Of a stretch of 64,000 nucleotides of DNA, positions 10,985-22,853 are shown piece after piece (within the stretch, counting starts at the first letter, position 1; every line of letters begins with the position of its first letter). Where the stretch lies: NCBI GenBank assembly GCA_025506515.1, contig CM046452.1, positions 71,356,580 through 71,420,579 on the forward strand, in the 5' to 3' direction. The notes below the pieces were generated by a model, which worked only from the letters and a program-made list of their open reading frames with translations, was not told where the DNA came from and searched no databases. The translations under genes and the position numbers were made by a program. The stretch is from Flaveria trinervia. Lineage: Eukaryota > Streptophyta > Magnoliopsida > Asterales > Asteraceae.

Positions 10985-11867
10985 TGACAGGATCAGTGAT
11001 CACAAGTTTGATGTATTAGAATACAAAGCAGCGGAATACAAACTAGAATTAGACAAATTGTAGCAAGCAATCGATACTTGTAAGCATTAAGAGCGCATAC
11101 GGTTATAGGGAGAGAATATATATTTCTAATTTGAAGGAATGTTTATAGAGGTAGAATATTTCTAATCAAATCATTCATTCATTCCATTCATCCCCCTTTA
11201 CAATAAGTTGTCACTCCTTATATAGAGTGCAACAATCACTGCTGTTATCACGGAAAGTGACAACTGGCAGATCTAATACAAAAATAACTAATTCTTAACA
11301 AACTACTGAAACATTCACAACTACTGAGAACATATCAGCATGTTAAGTACAAAATATAAAACTACTGAAGCTACAACGACTGAAGAACAAGCTCTTCAGT
11401 CGTTTTACAAAACTACTGAAACATAAAAATATAAAACTAATGATATCACAACTACTGAAGAAGTACTCTTCAGCAGTTGTGACAAACTACTGAGGCTTCA
11501 GTACTTGATCTTCAGACTTTGACCTTCAGGAGTTTCATCAGCTGATGACTTCAGTAGATATCATCAGCTGATGTCTTCAGTCTTTGTCTTCAGACCTTGT
11601 ACATCAGTTGTTGATCTTCAGCACTTGTAAACTCTTCAGCTGTTGTACTTCAGTACTTTGGTCTTTCAGCTTCAGCACTTGTGTTCTTCAGCTGTTGTAC
11701 TTCAGCACTTTGGTTCTTCAGCTGTTGAGGTCTTCAGCCCTTGATCTTCAGTTGTTGAAGTCTTCAGCACTTGTCAAACTACTGATGAGGCTTTCAGCAG
11801 TTGTTGTGATACCATGTGGGACTTAGAGGTTTTCTGATCTTGGCTCATTGGTTCTTTTGGTCCAACA
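10985..11867 (-). repeat. 5' LTR of element A (883 bp)
   Basis: On the minus strand the LTR runs from TGTTGGA to CCTGTCA, with canonical TG...CA ends. It is flanked inside by the primer-binding site and outside by element D sequence. The U3 part (11270-11867) is packed with CTTCAG/CTGAAG and CAGTAGTT/AACTACTG words, including the perfect palindrome CATCAGCTGATG. Confidence 0.93.
11217..11224 (-). promoter_or_regulatory. TATA box of element A 5' LTR
   Basis: The minus strand reads CTATATAAGG across this site, about 230 bp before the LTR's inner end. It is the likely Pol II promoter and would mark the U3/R border a little downstream. Confidence 0.6.
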
Positions 11868-13943
11868 ATCTCTTCCAGTTTCTCAAACGTAGCACTGCTA
11901 AAAGTATCACCCAAGTTGGGTATAACATTACCTTTGTGGTCAGTGTGCTCTGGATATGCTCAGCAGTGACATCCTCGATCTCAATTTCATCTACATCGTT
12001 CAGCTCATCGTCACTCATAACATCTACTTCTAGAGCATCCTTTACAAGCTCATCAGGATTTAGTCTAAACATTTTAGTGAGCTGTTCGTCCGTCAGATCA
12101 TGATAATCTCTCCCTCTTTCGGAGTGTAGCTCACAGATCTCCTGACTATCCCTTGTAAGTCAAGAATCATTTTAAGTTGAGTCTTAACTTGCTAAAGGGG
12201 TTCGACATCATGCTCATCTGTCTGTTGAGCTTCATCTGTTTGATTAAACACTAAGCACATCACACAAGGTCATTATATAAAACATTAAAACATAAACAAA
12301 CATAGATGATTGTTAATTACATTAATTTAATATATAATTCAAATACAAAAGTTTTTAAATACAAAGACATCTAATAATTACTTTTTTCTTGATCTGTTGG
12401 TTCTTCAGCTGGAGGAGCTGAGAATGCGGCTCTTTGATCTTGGTTTCTTTTCGTGCGCCTCTCCTGAGCTTGAGGATTTGAGGCTGATGTAGATGCATCA
12501 CCTTCCTGATCATCATCATCCTCTTTATCTTTACCACTCGGTCCTCCTTCATTAACATCTTCCTCAGAATCATCTTTATCATCATCATCATCACCATCCT
12601 TAATCTTTAACGGCTCGCTCTTTGATCCCTTGAGCTTTAGCAGTATCTTCTTGTTCTTCTTCTCAAGCTCCTCTATCCTCTTCACCAAAGCCAACACCAG
12701 CTCATTTTGACTACTAAGTGCATGGTGAGCTTGGCATAGAGCTCTCTCATACTGGGCACTCTTCTTGCTGGGCTCCACGATCTTCTTTGTTTGAACTGCA
12801 TTCACCTCCATCATCTTGTGTCGCTGAGTAGCTCTTAGCTCATCGGTGGCAAGTAGCCTTAGCACAATGCCATTGAGGATAGCAAGCTGTTCCTCTAACC
12901 TGATATTTGGTAAAGTGGGTCCAGTTATGAATGTGTATTGGGTGGAGGGACTAGCTTGGCGAGTGGTGGTGGTAGTGGTGGATGTGGTGAATATGGGAGG
13001 TGGAATGGGAGTGGGATGTGGTGGAGTGGCTGTGGTAGTAGTGGTGGGAGGAGTGATCATAGTAGTGGGAGGAGTGGTGGTGGTAGTAGTAGCTATGGTG
13101 GTGGTGGTAGTGGCAGTGGTGGTGGCTATGGTAGTAAAGGTGGTTTGGCAGTGGGTGTGGTTGTTGAAGTGGTAGTAGAAGAAGTAATCAAAGTAAACCT
13201 CAACCTCTTGCTCTTATTCCCATGGGGATGGGCCACTCTTTTCTTCCTGGAGCCCTTTGTAATAGGCGTTCCCCCTTGGTTGATTGGCTGGTCAGGGGTG
13301 TAAGTAGGATCAGTAACATTAGTAGCAGCACCCCTCGACTCAGCCTGGCGTCCGCGAACCGCCTCTATCCCTCTATCGGTGGCCACAACCCGGCTCTCGA
13401 CAGTCCTCACTAACGGCTCATCATACGACTCCTCATCTTCATCGACCAACAAGTCTTGGTGGAAAGCAGCCCTTTCTGTTCCACCAGGTGCCTCACCACC
13501 TTGACCCTGATCATCGTCATCGTCATCGTCTTCGTCTTCATCTGTGGGTTCCATGATGGGCTCAACATTGGAGTCACTGTCATTGTGACACCACTTCTTG
13601 CGAGATGGCGCCATATACTCCTCGTTGGCCAAGTGACCAAACAGTCTCCTCACTGGGGGCTTTACTTGCTTCTCCCGGTAGACCTTCATCCTACCCAATG
13701 TCGTATCATCCATAACATCTAAAATCACAGCATCATCTCTCTCCTTTGGCAGTGAAGGAAGCTTCTGATCAATGATCATCTGTAGAAATCTTGGGTACGT
13801 GCAGAACCCCTCTTTCCCCTTTGCCTCTATGTTCTTGACCATGTATGAGAATATCATCTTGGAGAAACTGAACGGGTGGTTCAGCACCAGAGCAACATAT
13901 GCATTCTGGATTTGATCTGACATCTTTCCTTCATTGTTCATAG
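11868..13943 (-). pseudogene. Extra ORF of element D, a copia fragment interrupted by element A
   Basis: Minus-strand coding closely related to the extra ORF of element E (61400-63479). Order: SDQIQNAYVALVLNHPF, CTYPRFLQ, MDDTTLGRM and HLANEEY (13126-13940), an acidic patch, a basic NLS-like cluster (KSKRLRF), a Thr/Pro low-complexity tract (12950-13150), a coiled coil with RIEELEKK, KLKGS and EPLKIK, and a poly-acidic tail (12371-12900). A last piece (11868-12130) reads LNPDELVKDALE and runs straight into the LTR of A. The gap at about 12240-12390 is AT-rich, with a donor-like AAAAAAGTAATT and an acceptor-like CAAACAG, so it may be an intron. The N-terminal half of the domain is missing at the junction with element C. 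No LTR of D is visible. Confidence 0.75.
12950..13170. repeat. ACC/ACT trinucleotide-like low-complexity tract
   Basis: The plus strand is a degenerate GGT/GGA/GTA repeat. On the minus strand it encodes the Thr/Pro-rich linker of the D extra ORF. The equivalent tract in element E is at 62640-62810, so it is a conserved low-complexity linker of this protein rather than an independent satellite. Confidence 0.7.
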
Positions 13944-16900
13944 GATGGTTCAGGGAGTCAAGTTCAGCTACTCTCAATTTGTTTATACAAATCTGCTTGC
14001 AAACTTGGACTCCTTAGAGTATTACATATTCCCTAGATATGTTCAATACATTCTTAATTATGAACTAGGCTCACAGTTAAAGAGAATATGTAATATTCTT
14101 AAATTAGGACAGATGAAACCCGTCATCTTTAAAATATTAAGAAGCCCACTATTGGCTTCTTTGGGGTAGAAACAACCCTTGTCCTAAAAATGTTAGAGCT
14201 CATTGCTCAAGGTGACAACCTAGCAGCACCAGCTAGTGTTGAACCCATACTTTCTACATCCCAACCACCTCAACAGCCACAAATCACCCTCACCTACCAA
14301 AGAAAACACAAACGAACCCCTACTCAGACTACTCAGTCTATGCAGGCCCCTATATACTCACCCACATAAGAAGAAGTGGACACTAGAGCACCCACTTCTC
14401 TTGAGGAGCAGACCACTCCCATTCCTTTAATGATCAGTGCTGAGGTTCCTCATGCTCAACCTGATGAGCTCATAAGCTCAAATGCCTTAAGCCATCACTC
14501 TAAGTCTCAACACTCAAGTGATCAACCTTCAGGGGACAGTTACCATCCCCAGCCATTGGACTTAAACCAACCAATTCCTAACCTTGACTTACATATTGAT
14601 GAAGATTTAGGTTTTAGTGGGTACCATGATCCTCTCTTCTTTTCCACTATTCAAAGAGAGATGAGTGCTTCTCAGTCTCCTATATCTAGCCCACATCAAT
14701 CACCCATTACTGAGCTGGACACATCTGAACCAGTTCAGAATGTCCATATGGAAGAGGCTCTCACTTTTTCAACTGATTACATCATTAAGACCTCAACCAT
14801 GGCAACTCTGCCCATTGACACCTCAACTGAGGCTACAAGTGAGCAGAGGAAATCCAGCAGCCAAGAACCTAAAGCTGGTGGTGAAAGTGAGGACTTTGGT
14901 CTAATTCTCTCATCCCCTAGTGATTCTTCTGATGAAGATGAGGGTAATTTGAGACTAAAGGTGCAAAAACTATCACAAACATGCACCTATTTAGTCTCCA
15001 AGGTCAGTCATCTTGAATCTCAAGTGACTACCTTGCAAAATAGGGTTAATGATCAGCAACTTGAGATGTCTTATCTCAAGGACAAACTAGCTAGGAGACC
15101 TTTAAGAGGAGCTCAACCAGGAACATAAGAACTTGTGAGTGTGATTGACCTAACTCCTAACTCACCTATGCAAGAGAGTGATGCTACCAAAAAAGGGGAG
15201 AAAGTCATTACAGTCACAAAACCTGGGAGTTCTTTAGGGAGTGTGGACATTAAGGACTCACCATCCTCACTTTCAATTATGCACACTCAGTAACTTCCTA
15301 AAGTTCACATTGATGTGGACTCTATAGACTCCTACATACAGAGTCTGTTTGAGGAAGGAATATCAAGGGCTATGTCATCTCCACCAACTTTAAATCACAT
15401 CATTGGGTGGAGGTATGATAGCAACAGAAGAGCCCTCATCATTCTTAGAGTTCAAGGGCAACAAAAGGTCTTTAACTTTCAGACCTTGAACTTCTATGAA
15501 GGTCTGGATCTAGTCAACTTGCCACTTGTCAATCAAAGCCAATCAAGACAAGCTAACAAGATGGCTCAAAGAATCCAAGACAGGATCACTACAGAGTTCA
15601 GCTTCAGAAGGAGACTAAGGCAATCAGGCAATGCCATCGATCAACTGGATGTTAAGGCAGACCCTGAGATTAGTTTCATAGGGGAAACCTTGCTTAAGGC
15701 CAGTGGCAGAACTTGAGAGCTATGTCTCATCATCACAATTGATGAAGAGATTCATACCCTTTTTAAGACACCTGCAGGTGAAGGTGCTTCTCAACCTCTC
15801 TCTGGCTAGAGCTTAGAAGCTACACCAAGCAATGAAGGTCAAAGTTCTCTCCACCCTGAGTCACAAAGGCTTGTGAGTGACAAAGGGAAAAGAAAGATGA
15901 CATCTGAGGAGATGGAGGAGGAGGAGAGAGAGAGGAAAAGGAAGCTGAGGGGAGAAAGTTCCTCTTTTGGGTCTGGATAACTCATGGAAACTGCTATCAG
16001 GACTGCCCCCAAGCCAAACACTCAGGATGATGAGTTCAGGGTAGTCATGATCAATTAACTACAGACCAGGAACTATGACATTGATAATGTCATTTCTCTC
16101 CCCTTAGAGGAATTAAATGAACTGGTTGACATGGAAATGTCAAAGGAAAAGAAGGAGGTAGAAGATGCAGAGCTACTAGTACAAATCAAAGAAGAAAGAA
16201 GAAAGAAAAGATTGTATAAGCATGTGCCTACTCTCTCCCCAGTTCAAGAAAGTCCTACACAGGAGAATGTGGTTCAACCAGAACCTCAGGTAGACAGAGA
16301 AAAAGATAGGATCAAAATGATCAACTACCTGAGTGCCACAAGCCTCTATTAGGCAGATGCACTTCTTCCCTTATCCTATGACTATATTGAGTTTGAGTAC
16401 CTCAAACAACTTGAACTTGAGATAGTCAAGAAAAGAAAGATCATTAAAAGGAAACTAAGGGAAGAAGCTGCAAAGTCAAGAGCCATCATCCAGAAGAGCA
16501 TAAAGAAGTCTGCAGACAAGCAGAGGATGATGAGCTTCTTGAAGCTGTATGGATTCTCCGAAAGAAGACTTGGCCCTATGTCTCTGTCTACTATGGATGA
16601 GCATATCAGGGTAATCAAGTAGAAGATTAAAAGTGGAGAGCTTATAGACTTACACTCCCCTCCAAGTCAAGCTCCACCTAAAGTGTAGGTTAAGGTTGAA
16701 CAACCTGAGACAACAGAACCTGAACCTCCTGCTAAAACTCAGCAAGCTTCATCTTCTTATCCACAGCAGAGTCAGACTCCCTCTCCTTCTGAATGTGAGA
16801 GAGGAAGACCCAACTACGAAAGACAAAGAAGATCAATCAGATGTTGTAGACCAGTCTTCTCAGTTAAAAGGAACAAAAATAAAGAACATGATAGCGTTAA

Positions 16901-17244
16901 AGCCAAAGAGAAAGAAGAAGAAAGAAACATCCTTTTCAGAACCTCGGGATGAGTCAGAACATCCTGAGGATGTACGGCCAGAGGATGCTCCATCATCTCC
17001 CAATCAAATAGCTCCTCTAGCATCAGGAAGACCCATCATGTCCTGGACATACACCACAAATCCAGAAAGGTGGCATGTCATTAGAGATCATGGCATTGAG
17101 AATGTCTACACATGGCAAGACATGTTCAATCTGCCTTTACATGACCTCTTTGACATGAGAAGACACTTTGACAGTCCGAGTCGTCCTGATCATCTCATAA
17201 AGAAGGGGATGGTCATTATCCTAATGAGGACGACCAATATCTGA
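13944..17244 (+). pseudogene. Extra ORF of element C, 5'-truncated and frameshifted
   Basis: About 3.3 kb of plus-strand coding in several frames. 13945-14169 shows FSYSQFVYTNLL and FPRYVQYILNYEL, matching FNYSRFVLTNLM and YPRFIRHIINCEL of element B's copy. 14376-15128 is a Ser/Pro-rich acidic stretch followed by a coiled coil (LVSKVSHLESQV). 15315-15716 contains VDSIDSY-like sequence and IGWRYD. 15720-16620 is a charged helix with many KK/EE runs. 16696-17244 ends in a C-terminal domain with SWTYTTNPERW, HGIENVYTW and LIKKG. The stop at 17242-17244 lies 30 bp before the polypurine tract, so the ORF fills all space up to the LTR. The 5' part is lost at the junction with D. No transmembrane segment is evident. 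Function unknown. Confidence 0.7.
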
Positions 17245-17274
17245 AGTCTTCAAGTGTTTTGGTAGCATCAGCCT

Positions 17275-17284
17275 AGGGGGAGTT
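17275..17284 (+). promoter_or_regulatory. Polypurine tract of element C
   Basis: AGGGGGAGTT directly precedes the TGTAGAGA start of the 3' LTR. It is identical to the tract of element A. Confidence 0.82.
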
Positions 17285-18146
17285 TGTAGAGATTATATGA
17301 AGAGGCTGATGCAACCCAAACACCCAAAGTCTCTCCTGCATACATGCACATGGGTACTGAAGAAGAATGCTTCGGAAGTTTCACACAAGAAACAAAAATA
17401 TTCTAAGTTTGAAATCTTCCGAAGCTAAGACCAATATCTTCCGAAGCCAAAGATGAAGTCTACCGAAGCTTCAGAGACAAAATCTTCTGAAGCCAACACT
17501 TGAAGACAGATTTCTTACGAAGACTTTTAGTATACATGCTTTATCTGATGTATTTTACATAAAGTTGGATACCTTTCCGTTGCAACTCTGTAAAGTCACC
17601 AACTTTCATAAGTTGGTCAAAAGGTCCATACTTTTAGTAACTGTACACTGAGGTCTTGAGTATGTAAACTTTCTACTTCATGTACTTTATCCTTTTTGTA
17701 ATAGATTAGGATGTGAGCTATGGCATGTCATTGTCACTAGTCAAAAGGCAATCTACCTTTTGACTCTACAATTGATTTTGTTTTGTGTCTAGTCAATTGT
17801 ATCCAGCTGGCTTTCAAAGTATGGCTGGTTGTAGGATGTATATGTATCTCAAGTACTTGTAACTTTCTAGTATGCTTTGTAACATTTGTAATAGAACTTG
17901 AGAATGCAATATACTGCAATCTTGAAAACCATCTCCTTGTGTATTTTGCTATCTTGTTCTGTCTCATATTTACTTGTGTTCTTAGTATCATTACTTGAGG
18001 TTAACCAGTTTCACTGTTTGATTAGTTGAGTGTTCTTAAGCAACTCTCCTCTTTGTGCTGTTGTGTTGTATTTGCATACCCTTCAACGGTCCTGTAGAGA
18101 AGTTAAAGCTTGGTTTTGTGGTTCTTCTGTTGATTGTCTCTAAACA
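17285..18146 (+). repeat. 3' LTR of element C (862 bp)
   Basis: It starts TGTAGAGATTATATG just after the polypurine tract and ends TCTAAACA, with TG...CA ends. The first 250 bp carry repeated CTTCCGAAG-type words. The layout near the start (GCTGATGCAACCC) resembles the LTRs of element B and the solo LTR, so these are related families. Beyond 18146 the sequence is the extra ORF of element B on the other strand. Confidence 0.75.
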
Positions 18147-19768
18147 TTCTCTCCCTTTTTGGTAGCATCATCTTGAGAACTAGATGAGCTAGAGGAAGAG
18201 GTCAATGAGACCTGAATAGGTACGTGCCTAACAGATCTCTCAATCTATTTCTTAGCAAGTTGAGCCTTGAGATCTTTAATCTCAAGTTACTGAATGGCAG
18301 ACCTATCCTCTAGGTCTTGAATGGTGAGTTGCATACTACCCTCATCTTCTTTTGAAGAATCACGAGGAGATGAAGTACCATACCTTGCATGTTCATTCTT
18401 ACCACCAGATGTGGTTTCTTGGCACCTTGATTTGCCTTGCCTGAGGATCTCTCTTTCAGACTCATCAAAAGGCACAATTACCGTAGATTCAGTCTGAGAG
18501 ATGGTACCACTGGCATGAGGATCCAATGAGTTTCCTTTAGTAGTGGCAGCTGAATCTACATGAGTCTCCTCGACATTCGTGGGACTCACCTTAGTTGGTT
18601 TCAACTGATGTGTGCTAGAGACAAGAGGTCCCTCTAGGCTCTATTGATCTGATAGAGGGTATTGTGGATCAATTTCATTGCCATGAAAAGATGTAATCTC
18701 CTCATCAGTTCTAATTAAAAGGTCAGTAAGTGATAGGGAAGTGAAGTCTACTGACCCGGGACGTTGGTCAATGTCTATTGGCATTGAGCCTTTGGTGGGG
18801 TTATCCCTTTTTGGTTTCTCAAGAGAGTGTTGGGACTCATCCTAAGGGCTTGTGTCCTGGGTTTGGGGCTCAGGGAATTGAGACTGAGGAGACTCAAATT
18901 CCATATTGAGGTCAAATGAGAAGGATGGTGAGACCTCTGATTGAGTAGGAGCCCATGGTTCCACTCCAGTATTTTTGGTTTGAACAAGAGGGGCTTGCTC
19001 AATCAGAGTAGACTGAACAAGAGTTCGTTTACGTCTTTGAAATGTGTATTTGATGGGGTGAACAAGAAGATCCGGTAAATTAAGGGTAATTGCTGGTGTG
19101 GGTTCATCGCCTGTGGGGTGAACAGGGATGCCGCCAGGAGTCATTAGCTAAATCAAACCTGGAAGAAGTGTGGTCTGTCTTCTAGTGAAATTGGTTGACA
19201 CTCTCTTCAAGATTTGGAAGATGGTCGGCCTCATATGAGATACATGCAGAGTAGCTATATAGACAAGCTTACCCTGGTTCAACTCACAGTTGATTATATG
19301 CCGGATGAACCTAGGATACATAAAGAATATGTCCTTTTGAAGATTTCCCATGAGGTTAGTCAGTACAAACCTTGAGTAGTTGAAGTGGAGGCTCTTCACC
19401 AATCCATGAACTAGGCAACCCAGTTCATATGGGATTTGATCCCATCCCCCAGACTTGTTAGACAAACAATGGAGAACAATTTGAAGTAGAAACGTCTAGT
19501 TATAGGAGAAATTGAACTTGTACACTGTAGATCTACTCACATCTTCATCGTATCGCATTTGGAGATATGTGTCGTCTAGGTCTGATTTGGGGAACTCAGT
19601 AGGAGCGCCTTCATCGTGGAGCTCTAGATGCTCCCAGATGACTCGTTCAGTAATGATTAACTCATGGCAAGAAATGCTAGACCTAATAACCCTAACTCCA
19701 TTTAGGAGTACTATCTGGCCGTTACCCCAAAATTCTTCCATGTGATTCAAGTAAATGGTAGGGTTCAT
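18147..19768 (-). pseudogene. Extra ORF of element B, N-terminal half
   Basis: From right to left: NPTIYLNHMEEFW and the ITERVIWEHLEL segment (19496-19768), then LGCLVHGLVKSLHFNYSRF and MYPRFIRHIINCEL (19148-19465), then a Pro/Ser-rich linker (18842-19144) and an acidic segment (18287-18604). The FW, FNYSRF and YPRF motifs match the copies in A, C and E. The ORF stops at GATGCTACCAAAAAGGG on the minus strand, where element C's LTR begins. The same words occur inside C's ORF at 15183-15199, about 2 kb before its LTR, so B has lost its C-terminal half. Several stops interrupt it. Confidence 0.7.
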
Positions 19769-20149
19769 AGTCAGAGCAGTAAAGTAGGTAGATTGGGTAA
19801 AAAGGAGATGATGTCTGAGAAGTTGGCATCCTTGGTAGAGTAAAGGAGTGTGACTTGATTATGTTGAGGTTTAGTGCCATTGTAAGAAAGAAGACGATCA
19901 AACAAGTTTGAGTAGGGTGAATTTGGAGTGAAGGAAGATTTGGACAGTAAATTGGTAAAAAGATTAAAGTGAAGAGTCGGGATTATTTAAATGGGTAGAA
20001 TGTCGGTTTTTGGGGTTGTGAATAAGGTGAAAAGATGGTTTGGGGTAAGATGTGACAATAGCGGTAAGGTTAAAAACCATTTAAAAAACTCCGACATCAT
20101 TAAGAAAATCTTTACTTTTTACGGTGTGGGGCTCAAAGATTTCCGTTAC

Positions 20150-20410
20150 AGAGTAAAGTATTCTTCCGAAGGTAAAAGTATTTCTGAAGGATTTTCTCTT
20201 CCGAAGTCAAAACTTACTTCCGAAGGTAAATAAATTTACTTCCAAGAGTAAAAAGGTCTTCCGAATGAAGAAGTGTTCAAGCTTCGGAAGTAGTGAAGAT
20301 ATACTTCCGAAACTAAAAACTCTTCAGAAGATAAAGCTTGAACTGAGGAACTTGCCTTCGGAAGATAATGAAGAATTCTTCTGAGGGTAATTTTCTCTTT
20401 GGAAATATTC
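20150..20410. repeat. CTTCNGAAG palindrome array in the pol/extra-ORF spacer of element B
   Basis: At least eight copies or near copies of CTTCCGAAG/CTTCGGAAG occur in about 260 bp between RNase H (20523) and the extra ORF (19768). Some are embedded in larger inverted repeats such as GGTAAA...TTTACTTCC. The same 9-mer fills the LTRs of B, C and the solo LTR. The rest of 19769-20522 is AT-rich, with no further feature seen. Confidence 0.75.
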
Positions 20411-20522
20411 ACACTTAGTCAATTTTGATGAATAACCTTTTTTAACAGGGCTTAGATTGTTATGACAAAAGACATTACACATTTCAAAAAGGTTTTTCAA
20501 GTGATAGACTAATCAATGTTTA

Positions 20523-22255
20523 TCATCCCAATAGTTGTAATGAGATATTTAAATCTTTATCATCAAAAGCTTTAGTGAACAAGTCAGCATATTGTTCATT
20601 TGAATCAACTTTGATTAGTTTGATCAGGTTTTTCTCATGAATATCTCGAATGAAGTGATACTTGATATCAATGTGCTTTGTCTTAGAGTGCTTCACAGGA
20701 TTTTCAGTGATGGAGATAGCACTGTTGTTGTCAGTGTGGATAAGAGTGCTCATGAAGTTGAATCTATAGTCTAAAATCTAATTTTGAATCTAGATCAGCT
20801 GAGCATAGCAACTTGCAGCAGCAATGTATTCAGCTTCAGCAATACATGTAGAGACATAGGATTGTTTCTTGTATTGCTATGAGATGATCCTTCCACCAAG
20901 AAATTGACATCCTCCTGATGTGGATTTCTTGTTGATGTTGTAGTCACCATAGTCACTATCTGATTAGCCATAGAGATTGAAGTTGCTATTCCTAGGATAC
21001 CAAAGACCTAATTTAGGTGCTCCTTCGAGGTATCTAAGAATTCTTTTGGTAGCAACTAGATGAGACACCTTTGGAGCAGCCTGATATCTTGCATGATGCA
21101 TGTAGCAAACATGATGTCAGCTCTACTTGCTATGAGATACATCAGAGACTCAATGATTGCCCTATACTGATGTTGATCAGTATCCTCCCCCTTCAAGTCA
21201 GGACAAAGGTCATGGTTTCTGGATATAGGTGTTTTGGTTGGCTTACAATTCTTCATATCAAATCTCTCTAAGATATTAGAGACATACTTATATTGATTGA
21301 TAAAGAACCCTTCCTTCATCTTCTTCACTAGAATTCCAAGGAAAAAGTCTATTTTTCCTATAGAACTCATCTCAAACTTCTTCTTCATAATGCTCTCAAA
21401 GTCTTTATACATTTGGTCATTTGAGGAACCAAATATGATGTCATTAACATAGACCTGAATGAACAATATATCTTTCCTAGACCTCTTTATGAAAAGTGTC
21501 TTATCAATGGTGCCTCGAGTTTAGCCATTCTTCAGGAGAAATTGAGACAAAGTCTCATACCACAGCCTAGGTGCTTGGTGCAACCCATAAAGAGCTTTAT
21601 CCAACTTGCACACATAGTTGGGTTGTTATGGGTCTTCAAATCCTGGAGTTAGCACACATAGACCTCCCAATCTATATTTTCATATAGAAAGGCACACTTG
21701 ACATCAAGCTGATAGACAGTAAAATTCTTGAATGCAGCATAAGCAAGGAAGATTCTAACCACTTCAAGTCTTACAACAAGTGCAAAGACATCAGTATAAT
21801 CAACTCCTTCCTCATGGGTATATCCTTGAACAACCAGTCTAGCTTTGTTCTTAATGATCAAGCCTTTTTCATCTCTCTTGTTTTTGAAAATGCATTTGGT
21901 GCCTATAGGTACTTGACCAGATGGTAGTAGGCAAAGGTTCCAAACCTTTTGTCTCTTGAATTGAAGCAAATCCTTATATATTGATTCAACCCATCTACTA
22001 TCCTTTACGGCTTCTTCTACTTTTTTTGGGTTCCATCTGAGACAAGAAGCATGAGTACAAACAAACATTCCCATGATGAGTTTGTCCCCTTGTTCTCACC
22101 CCTTCAGAGACTTCTCCTATGATGTTCTCAACTGGATGAGTGTTGTGAATCCTTATTCTAGGAATCACTTCCAGTTGCAAAGATAAATCCAAGTTGGACA
22201 TATTTTGCTTAGGAGCATGAACATTTGGGCCAGATGTTGTTTCAATGTCATTCAA
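20523..22255 (-). pseudogene. Reverse transcriptase and RNase H of element B
   Basis: Motifs in order: QRKVWNL-like entry, GTKCIFKNK, RLVVQGY and VKCAFLYE (21649-22074); YVNDIIFGS, FFLGILV and TPISRNHD with RADIMFATC (21056-21466); then HTDNNSAISI, KTKHIDIKYHFIRD and ADLFTKA of the RNase H end (20523-20753). The catalytic box reads YVND, so the first catalytic Asp is replaced by Asn. Stops interrupt the frame, for example near 21520. The enzyme cannot be active in this copy. Confidence 0.87.
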
Positions 22256-22324
22256 TGAGGACTAATTGAATGAAAGGAAAACATCATCATCAATGATTGG
22301 CTGAGAAGCAGCATTAACAGTTGC

Positions 22325-22848
22325 CTATTCCTTTAGAATACTACTTCTATCAATCGGGTGTTGTTCAGTGTCACTTGAAGGAACACTGGTTGAAGCTTCA
22401 CTATCTCTTGAAAGAGTCGTGCTACTTAATCTTAAGATAGTTGGAACTGGATCTTTAGTCACTCTTGGAGAATTTGAACAGGGTCTGGGCAACTTAAACA
22501 GTTGATCAAGATCATTTTGAGGACCTGCTCTAGCTAAAACATTCTCACAAGACGAATTAGAATAGTTGGGAAACAATTCAAAGTCAAAAATATAATCAGG
22601 GTCATTCCCTCTAACACAAGGAGTGTGCTCATTGACAAAAATGTTCGATGATTCCTCAAATTGTTAATTTTGGATGTTATAAACTCTACTGGGTAATAGA
22701 GTTGGAGGAATATCCAATAAAGATAGCATCATTCGACTTTTCAGCAAACTTTGCCAAATTGACTTTTGTGTTAAGTATGGTACACCTACTGCCGAATGAC
22801 CTTACAAAGCCAATGAATAGTGGCCTCTTGTTCCATAGCTCATAAGGG
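22325..22848 (-). pseudogene. Integrase C-terminal region of element B, left of insertion F
   Basis: KTPYELWNKRP followed by FGSRCTILNTK and IFIGYSSNS is the usual copia integrase C-terminal region. A Ser/Asp-rich linker follows (22325-22576). It joins the integrase core at 25304 once F and one copy of its target duplication are disregarded. Confidence 0.8.
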
Positions 22849-22853
22849 GTTTT
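22849..22853. repeat. Target-site duplication of element F, left copy
   Basis: gtttt precedes the TGTTGG start of F's 5' LTR and is repeated exactly at 25299-25303. Confidence 0.85.

Larger units (their letters stand above)
1..11867 (-). mobile_element. Element A: Sirevirus-like Ty1/copia LTR retrotransposon
   Basis: This is a nearly complete copia element read on the minus strand. The 5' LTR is on the right (10985-11867). The primer-binding site, gag, protease, integrase, RT and RNase H follow leftwards, then a roughly 3.4-kb extra ORF, a polypurine tract, and a 3' LTR cut by the window start. The gene order protease-integrase-RT defines Ty1/copia. The large gag, the extra ORF downstream of pol and the AGGGGGAGTT tract are typical of the SIRE/Sirevirus lineage. 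Over the 323 bp visible in both LTRs I count two substitutions, so the insertion looks recent, yet pol carries about six small frameshifts. The element sits inside the extra ORF of element D. The right-hand target site would start atctc at 11868, and the left-hand copy is outside the window. Confidence 0.9.

Noticed and set aside
12846..13303. Plus-strand Gly/Ser/Val-rich ORFs resembling a glycine-rich protein
   Set aside because: They are the antisense reading of the Thr/Pro low-complexity tract of the D extra ORF, whose minus-strand frame has homology to element E.
17285..18146. The LTR of C as the missing 3' LTR of element B
   Set aside because: Its polypurine tract and TG start are on the plus strand, and the minus-strand start TGTTTAGAGAC does not match B's LTR start TGTTGGATC.
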